Source: Mesostigma viride (Eukaryota > Streptophyta > Mesostigmatophyceae > Mesostigmatales > Mesostigmataceae). From it: 52,500 nucleotides of DNA. The notes beneath the pieces are model-generated. The model ran no database searches. It had not been told where the DNA came from and saw only the letters and a program-made list of their open reading frames with translations. This document shows positions 44,428 through 52,500 of the stretch, piece after piece (positions within the stretch are counted from its first letter, which is position 1; every line of letters begins with the position of its first letter). Location of the stretch: positions 1 to 52,500 of the forward strand of contig RPFO01001424.1 in NCBI GenBank assembly GCA_009746045.1, given 5' to 3'. The translations under genes were made by a program, and so were the position numbers.

Positions 44428-44510
44428 TGTTACGACGGGAGTTGAACCCGGGCCTACTAGACGTGTTCACGAGGTACTACGAGGATCAGCCAAGAATCTG
44501 TCCCGTACCG
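44428..44510 (-). tRNA. tRNA-like gene or relic
   Basis: On the minus strand: candidate acceptor CGGTACG (pairs with CGTAACA at five of seven positions), A-box-like TTGGCTGATCC, a central CGTG-AA-CACG hairpin where the anticodon arm belongs, and CCCGGGTTCAACTCCCG with a B box and a four-pair T-stem. It is about 83 nt and followed by T9. Acceptor mismatches and an irregular D-arm make a decayed or tRNA-derived sequence likelier than a functional tRNA. The anticodon cannot be assigned safely. Confidence 0.4.
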
Positions 44511-45352
44511 GTGTGGTTCACCAGTTCCGCACACTAGCATGGTCTCCGCGTCGCGCTCGTTCATTAAATTTCGGAGAAATTTTGCCTGCTTATATACGTT
44601 TTTGAAGCCCCTCGGCGTCGCGCCGTGAAAAGCTTCCTCCGCCAGGCGTCCAATCAGGTAGCAGGAATGTGAAAAAATGGGCTCGAGCTGTGTGCAGCGC
44701 CGCGTCCATGTGGCGCCACACGGCGTCAGGAGTCGGCGTGGCGCCATATATGGCGCTGCGAATTCCCTACCGTGTGGTCTGCAGCGCCACGTCACAGTTG
44801 CGACTGCAAGTATTTTTCAGCGCGGCGCCGTCCCGGCGCCGCGCCATATCGTTTGGCGCGTCAATTTTTTTCCCGCGCGCGGCGCCTTTTAGGCGCCGCG
44901 CCATTCCATTTGCGCGTCGGCATACCAGCACCAGGGAATTTGAATTTGCAGGTGCTGCGTTGGCGCTTTCCAGCCTCCCTGGAAGACCGACACCGTGGAT
45001 GCACCTTGCACCCGAGCATCAACGGCGGGTATTCGCGACATCGGCCGAAAGTGACAACGATATTAGCAACCCGACAGCCATATTCAACTGAGCAACGCCA
45101 TTGTCGACACACACGGTTAAGAAAGAGGTGAGCAATGGCGGTGGATGTACATGGATGCTTTTGACAGATAGTGGTTTTATGATTGGCGTAATCGGCCAGA
45201 TAATTTTGTCGCTTTTTTGGTGTCGTGGTGCCGGTCGCTGACGGGGAAATGAATGGGTTTTTTTGGTGGTTCTCGTTTGGTTGCAGGGTTCTCGTTTGCT
45301 ATCAGTTTTCTTTTTGCCGCCACCGCTGCCCCCGAAGGACAAGGATAAAAAA
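44511..45352. other. GC-rich interval with GGCGCC inverted repeats, no gene
   Basis: Between 44700 and 44910, GGCGCC recurs in short inverted repeats (TGGCGCCA, CGGCGCCG, CGCGGCGCC...GGCGCCGCG). Overlapping Arg/Ala-rich frames are explained by composition. After 45120 the sequence becomes T-rich and passes into the tandem family below. Confidence 0.5.
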
Positions 45353-46374
45353 TAAGAAACATCTATAAAAAGGTACGACGCGTGGTGTGTTGCGTGCTTT
45401 TTTTCTTGGTTTTCTCGCTCCCTTGCAGCTCAGGTTTGCTGGCACATGTATTTATGCATGCCAGATAACACAGGCTGTGTGTCTGACTTTTTTTCTTCCC
45501 TGTCATATGCGGTCCGCCTCTCTTTTTTCGTGTTTTGTTTTTTGTTCGTATCTTCTACGGTACAACGCGACATGTTCACGGCGTCATCTGCGCGGTGTCA
45601 CTAGCTTCATTTTTGCCGCCACCGCCGCCCCCGGCCGGCCCCATTAAAAAAAAGAAACATCTATCTATAAAAGGTACGACGCGTGGTGTGTTGCGTGCTT
45701 TTTTTCTTGGTTTTCTCGCTCCCTTGCAGCTCAGGTTTGCTGGCACATGTATTTTTGCATGCCGGCACCACACCACATGTATTTATGCATGCCAGATAAC
45801 ACAGGCTGTGTGTCTGACTTTTTTTCTTCCCTGTCACATGCGGTCCGCCTCTCTTTTTTCGTGTTTTGTTTTTTGTTCGTATCTTCTACGGTACAACGCG
45901 ACATGTTCACGGCGTCATCTGCGCGGTGTCACTAGCTTCATTTTTGCCGCCACCGCCGCCCCCGGCCGCCCCCATTAAAAAAAAGAAACATCGATCTATA
46001 AAAGGTACGACGCGTGGTGTGTTGCGTGCTTTTTTTCTTGGTTTTCTCGCTCCCTTGCAGCTCAGGTTTGCTGGCACATGTATTTATGCATGCCGGCACC
46101 ACACCACATGTATTTATGCATGCCAGATATCACAGGCTGTGTGTCTGACTTTTTTTTGTCCCTGTCATATGCGGTCCGCCTCTCTTTTTTCGTGTTTTGT
46201 TTTTTGTTCGTATCTTCTACGGTACAACGCGACATGTTCACGGCGTCATCTGCGCGGTGTCACTAGCTTCAGTTTTGCCGCCACCGCCGCCCCCGGCCGG
46301 CCCCATAAAAAAAAAAGAAACATCTATAAAAAGGTACGACGCGTGGTGTGTTGCGTGCTTTTTTTCATGGTTCA
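45353..46374. repeat. Tandem 301-331-bp units, copies 1-3 and head of copy 4
   Basis: Anchored on GGTACGACGCGTGGTGTGTT at 45372, 45673, 46004 and 46333. Units carry CTATAAAA, a T-rich stretch, CTCCCTTGCAGCTCAGG, a CATGTATTTATGCATGCC segment, CTACGGTACAACGCGACATG and a CCGCC-rich stretch. Unit 1 has one 30-bp GCATGCC segment; units 2 and 3 have two. Any function is unknown. Confidence 0.9.
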
Positions 46375-48772
46375 CCCCACTACACCCATCCATGCATGCC
46401 AGCACCCCATGACACCCATCCACGCATGCCAGCACCCCATGACACCCATCCATGCATGCCAGCACCCCATGACATCCATCCATGCATGCCAGCACCCCAT
46501 GACACCCATCCATGCATGCCAGCACCCCATGACACCCATCCATGCATGCCAGCACCCCATGACACCCATCCATGCATGCCAGCACCCCATGACACCCATC
46601 CACGCATGCCAGCACCCCACTACACCCATCCATGCATGCCAGCACCCCATGACACCCATCCATGCATGCCAGCACCCCATGACACCCATCCATGCATGCC
46701 AGCACCCCATGACACCCATCCATGCATGCCAGCACCCCATGACACCCATCCATGCATGCCAGCACCCCATGACACCCATCCATGCATGCCAGCACCCCAT
46801 TACACCCATCCATGCATGCCAGCGCCCCATGACACCCATCCATGCATGCCAGCACCCCATGACACCCATCCATGCATGCCAGCACCCCATGACACCCATC
46901 CATGCATGCCAGCACCCCATTACACCCATCCATGCATGCCAGCGCCCCATTACACCCATCCATGCATGCCAGCACCCCATTACACCCATCCATGCATGCC
47001 AGCACCCCATTACACCCATCCATGCATGCCAGCACCCCATGACACCCATCCATGCATGCCAGCACCCCATGACACCCATCCATGCATGCCAGCACCCCAT
47101 GACACCCATCCATGCATGCCAGCACCCCACTACACCCATCCATGCATGCCAGCACCCCATTACACCCATCCATGCATGCCAGCACCCCATGACACCCATC
47201 CATGCATGCCAGCACCCCATGACACCCATCCATGCATGCCAGCACCCCACTACACCCATCCATGCATGCCAGCACCCCATGACACCCATCCATGCATGCC
47301 AGCACCCCATGACACCCATCCATGCATGCCAGCACCCCATGACACCCATCCATGCATGCCAGCACCCCATGACACCCATCCATGCATGCCAGCGCCCCAT
47401 TACACCCATCCATGCATGCCAGCACCCCACTACACCCATCCATGCATGCCAGCACCCCATTACACCCATCCATGCATGCCAGCACCCCATGACACCCATC
47501 CATGCATGCCAGCACCCCATGACACCCATCCATGCATGCCAGCACCCCATGACACCCATCCATGCATGCCAGCACCCCATGACACCCATCCATGCATGCC
47601 AGCACCCCATTACACCCATCCATGCATGCCAGCGCCCCATTACACCCATCCATGCATGCCAGCACCCCATGACACCCATCCATGCATGCCAGCACCCCAT
47701 TACACCCATCCATGCATGCCAGCACCCCATGACACCCATCCATGCATGCCAGCACCCCATGACACCCATCCATGCATGCCAGCGCCCCATTACACCCATC
47801 CATGCATGCCAGCACCCTACTACACCCATCCATGCATGCCAGCACCCCATGACACCCATCCATGCATGCCAGCACCCCATGACACCCATCCATGCATGCC
47901 AGCACCCCACTACACCCATCCATGCATGCCAGCACCCCATGACACCCATCCATGCATGCCAGCACCCCACTACACCCATCCATGCATGCCAGCACCCCAC
48001 TACACCCATCCATGCATGCCAGCACCCCATGACACCCATCCATGCATGCCAGCACCCCACTACACCCATCCATGCATGCCAGCACCCCATGACACCCATC
48101 CATGCATGCCAGCACCCCATGACACCCATCCATGCATGCCAGCACCCCATGACACCCATCCATGCATGCCAGCACCCCATGACACCCATCCATGCATGCC
48201 AGCACCCCATGACACCCATCCATGCATGCCAGCACCCCATGACACCCATCCATGCATGCCAGCACCCCATGACACCCATCCATGCATGCCAGCACCCCAC
48301 TACACCCATCCATGCATGCCAGCACCCCATGACACCCATCCATGCATGCCAGCACCCCACTACACCCATCCATGCATGCCAGCACCCCACTACACCCATC
48401 CATGCATGCCAGCGCCCCATGACACCCATCCATGCATGCCAGCACCCCACTACACCCATCCATGCATGCCAGCACCCCATGACACCCATCCATGCATGCC
48501 AGCACCCCATGACACCCATCCATGCATGCCAGCGCCCCATGACACCCATCCATGCATGCCAGCACCCCATGACACCCATCCATGCATGCCAGCACCCCAT
48601 GACACCCATCCACGCATGCCAGCACCCCACTACACCCATCCATGCATGCCAGCACCCCATGACACCCATCCATGCATGCCAACACCCCATTACACCCATC
48701 CATGCATGCCAGCACCCCATTACACCCATCCATGCATGCCAGCACCCCATGACACCCATCCACGCATGCCAG
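46375..48772. repeat. 30-bp minisatellite, array 1 (about 80 copies)
   Basis: Tandem 30-bp units CCCATCCATGCATGCCAGCA plus CCCCATGACA. Units vary at the last positions (ATGACA, ATTACA, ACTACA) and at AGCACC/AGCGCC. The array sits inside copy 4 of the 300-bp family, where copies 1-3 have one or two related 30-bp segments. All frames are open on both strands (decapeptide repeats such as THPCMPAPHD and its shadows), so the frames are not evidence of coding. Confidence 0.97.
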
Positions 48773-49058
48773 CACCACACCACATGTATTTATGCATGCC
48801 AGATAACACAGGCTGTGTGTCTGACTTTTTTTCGTCCCTGTCATATGCGGTCCGCCTCTCTTTTTTCGTGTTTTGTTTTTTGTTCGTATCTTCTACGGTA
48901 CAACGCGACATGTTCACGGCGTCATCTGCGCGTTGTCACTAGCTTCAGTTTTGCCGCCACCGCCGCCACCGCCGCTTGCACCCGACAATTAAAAAAAAGA
49001 AACATCTATAAAAAGGTACGACGCGTGGTGTGTTGCGTGCTTTTTTTCATGGTTCACC
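48773..49058. repeat. 3' part of unit 4 and head of unit 5
   Basis: Retains the ancestral CATGTATTTATGCATGCCAG segment, then the remainder of the 300-bp unit with a slightly different CCGCC stretch, and the GGTACGACGCGTGG anchor of unit 5 at 49015. Confidence 0.9.
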
Positions 49059-52000
49059 CCACTACACCCATCCATGCATGCCAGCACCCCATGACACCCA
49101 TCCATGCATGCATGCCAGCACCCCATGACACCCATCCATGCATGCCAGCACCCCATGACACCCATCCATGCATGCCAGCACCCCATGACACCCATCCATG
49201 CATGCCAGCACCCCATGACACCCATCCATGCATGCCAGCACCCCATGACACCCATCCATGCATGCCAGCACCCCATGACACCCATCCATGCATGCCAGCA
49301 CCCCACTACACCCATCCATGCATGCCAGCACCCCATGACACCCATCCATGCATGCCAGCACCCCATGACACCCATCCATGCATGCCAGCACCCCATGACA
49401 CCCATCCATGCATGCCAGCGCCCCATGACACCCATCCATGCATGCCAGCGCCCCATGACACCCATCCATGCATGCCAGCACCCCATGACACCCATCCACG
49501 CATGCCAGCACCCCACTACACCCATCCATGCATGCCAGCACCCCATGACACCCATCCATGCATGCCAGCACCCCACTACACCCATCCATGCATGCCAGCA
49601 CCCCATGACACCCATCCATGCATGCCAGCACCCCATGACACCCATCCATGCATGCCAGCACCCCATGACACCCATCCATGCATGCCAGCACCCCACTACA
49701 CCCATCCATGCATGCCAGCACCCCATTACACCCATCCATGCATGCCAGCACCCCATGACACCCATCCATGCATGCCAGCACCCCATGACACCCATCCATG
49801 CATGCCAGCACCCCATTACACCCATCCATGCATGCCAGCACCCCATGACACCCATCCATGCATGCCAGCACCCCATGACACCCATCCATGCATGCCAGCA
49901 CCCCATGACACCCATCCATGCATGCCAGCGCCCCATGACACCCATCCATGCATGCCAGCGCCCCATGACACCCATCCATGCATGCCAGCACCCCATGACA
50001 CCCATCCATGCATGCCAGCACCCCACTACACCCATCCATGCATGCCAGCACCCCATGACACCCATCCATGCATGCCAGCACCCCACTACACCCATCCATG
50101 CATGCCAGCACCCCATGACACCCATCCATGCATGCCAGCACCCCATGACACCCATCCATGCATGCCAGCACCCCATGACACCCATCCATGCATGCCAGCA
50201 CCCCATGACACCCATCCATGCATGCCAGCACCCCATGACACCCATCCATGCATGCCAGCACCCCATGACACCCATCCATGCATGCCAGCACCCCATGACA
50301 CCCATCCATGCATGCCAGCGCCCCATGACACCCATCCATGCATGCCAGCGCCCCATGACACCCATCCATGCATGCCAGCACCCCATGACACCCATCCACG
50401 CATGCCAGCACCCCACTACACCCATCCATGCATGCCAGCACCCCATGACACCCATCCATGCATGCCAGCACCCCACTACACCCATCCATGCATGCCAGCA
50501 CCCCATGACACCCATCCATGCATGCCAGCACCCCATGACACCCATCCATGCATGCCAGCACCCCACTACACCCATCCATGCATGCCAGCACCCCATGACA
50601 CCCATCCATGCATGCCAGCACCCCACTACACCCATCCATGCATGCCAGCACCCCACTACACCCATCCATGCATGCCAGCACCCCACTACACCCATCCATG
50701 CATGCCAGCACCCCATGACACCCATCCATGCATGCCAGCACCCCACTACACCCATCCATGCATGCCAGCACCCCATGACACCCATCCATGCATGCCAGCA
50801 CCCCATGACACCCATCCATGCATGCCAGCACCCCATGACACCCATCCATGCATGCCAGCGCCCCATTACACCCATCCATGCATGCCAGCACCCCATTACA
50901 CCCATCCATGCATGCCAGCGCCCCATGACACCCATCCATGCATGCCAGCACCCCATGACACCCATCCATGCATGCCAGCACCCCATTACACCCATCCATG
51001 CATGCCAGCACCCCACTACACCCATCCATGCATGCCAGCACCCCACTACACCCATCCATGCATGCCAGCACCCCATGACACCCATCCATGCATGCCAGCA
51101 CCCCACTACACCCATCCATGCATGCCAGCACCCCACTACACCCATCCATGCATGCCAGCACCCCACTACACCCATCCATGCATGCCAGCACCCCACTACA
51201 CCCATCCATGCATGCCAGCACCCCATGACACCCATCCATGCATGCCAGCACCCCACTACACCCATCCATGCATGCCAGCACCCCATTACACCCATCCATG
51301 CATGCCAGCACCCCATGACACCCATCCATGCATGCCAGCACCCCATGACACCCATCCATGCATGCCAGCACCCCATTACACCCATCCATGCATGCCAGCA
51401 CCCCATTACACCCATCCATGCATGCCAGCACCCCATGACACCCATCCATGCATGCCAGCACCCCATGACACCCATCCATGCATGCCAGCACCCCACTACA
51501 CCCATCCATGCATGCCAGCACCCCATGACACCCATCCATGCATGCCAGCACCCCACTACACCCATCCATGCATGCCAGCACCCCATGACACCCATCCATG
51601 CATGCCAGCACCCCACTACACCCATCCATGCATGCCAGCACCCCACTACACCCATCCATGCATGCCAGCACCCCATGACACCCATCCATGCATGCCAGCA
51701 CCCCACTACACCCATCCATGCATGCCAGCACCCCATACACCCATCCATGCATGCCAGCACCCCATGACACCCATCCATGCATGCCAGCACCCCATGACAC
51801 CCATCCATGCATGCCAGCACCCCACTACACCCATCCATGCATGCCAGCACCCCACTACACCCATCCATGCATGCCAGCACCCCACTACACCCATCCATGC
51901 ATGCCAGCACCCCATGACACCCATCCATGCATGCCAGCACCCCACTACACCCATCCATGCATGCCAGCACCCCATACACCCATCCATGCATGCCAGCACC

Positions 52001-52500
52001 CCATACACCCATCCATGCATGCCAGCACCCCATGACACCCATCCATGCATGCCAGCACCCCATACACCCATCCATGCATGCCAGCACCCCATACACCCAT
52101 CCATGCATGCCAGCACCCCATGACACCCATCCATGCATGCCAGCACCCCATGACACCCATCCATGCATGCCAGCACCCCACTACACCCATCCATGCATGC
52201 CAGCACCCCACTACACCCATCCATGCATGCCAGCACCCCATGACACCCATCCATGCATGCCAGCACCCCATACACCCATCCATGCATGCCAGCACCCCAT
52301 GACACCCATCCATGCATGCCAGCACCCCACTACACCCATCCATGCATGCCAGCACCCCATGACACCCATCCATGCATGCCAGCACCCCACTACACCCATC
52401 CATGCATGCCAGCGCCCCATACACCCATCCATGCATGCCAGCACCCCATGACACCCATCCATGCATGCCAGCACCCCACTACACCCATCCATGCATGCCA
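49059..52500. repeat. 30-bp minisatellite, array 2 (over 110 copies, runs off the window)
   Basis: Same 30-bp unit. Paired AGCGCC units recur near 49420/49450, 49930/49960 and 50320/50350, marking internal duplications about 510 and 390 bp apart. From about 51730 several units are 29 bp (CCCCATACACCC), which shifts any reading frame. Near 49105 one unit has an extra GCAT. Confidence 0.97.

Noticed and set aside
44669-45131. Arg/Ala-rich overlapping frames of 119-140 codons
   Set aside because: High GC inverted-repeat DNA keeps several frames open; no domain or splice support.

Overview
This window is nuclear DNA from a eukaryote and consists mostly of repeats. Spliceosomal introns with GTAAGY/GTACGT donors and AG acceptors, non-LTR retrotransposon remains with target-site duplications (TSDs), tRNA-derived elements and long satellites all exclude bacteria. 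A TTTAGGG-type motif near 39.8 kb hints at the green lineage or another alga with plant-type telomeres. I cannot name the species, and I see no conventional housekeeping gene.

Layout: 1-5.7 kb is a retroelement graveyard. It holds two decayed non-LTR reverse-transcriptase ends and a three-level nest of short retroelements, each level with an intact TSD. 5.7-9.1 kb has no convincing gene; it carries a tRNA-like element, small tandem duplications, the first copies of a dyad CCAACGGCCGTTGG, a CCCTACA telomere-like stretch and a 69-nt tRNA-Ser-like pseudogene. 9.2-37.9 kb is one satellite field of about 24 kb with a 40-bp unit. Three insertions interrupt it: a head-to-tail dimer without TSD (19.9-21.7 kb), a composite of 206-bp near-perfect palindromes alternating with 131-bp tRNA-like spacers (30.3-32.5 kb, 5-bp TSD), and a 493-bp inverted-repeat element (34.6-35.1 kb). 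38.0-39.8 kb is CA-rich DNA ending in a TTTAGGG-like stretch.

40.1-43.3 kb holds the only gene-like structure. It is a minus-strand, three-exon gene (about 864 codons in the spliced model) with a predicted RNase-H-like/transposase-type core, a Cys-rich motif and an SH3/BAH-like C-terminal region. Its two complete introns, the tract beyond its last donor and its 5' flank all carry the CCAACGGCCGTTGG dyad, and nine copies form a 62-bp-period array just upstream. Each exon has one frameshift in a G-rich tract, and adding one base makes every exon a multiple of three.

44.4 kb has a tRNA-like sequence with a Pol III-type T run. From 45.35 kb to the end is a tandem family of about 300-bp units in which an internal 30-bp segment has grown from one copy to two to roughly 80 and more.

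All long open frames in the satellites are by-products of stop-free repeat units and are not annotated as genes.
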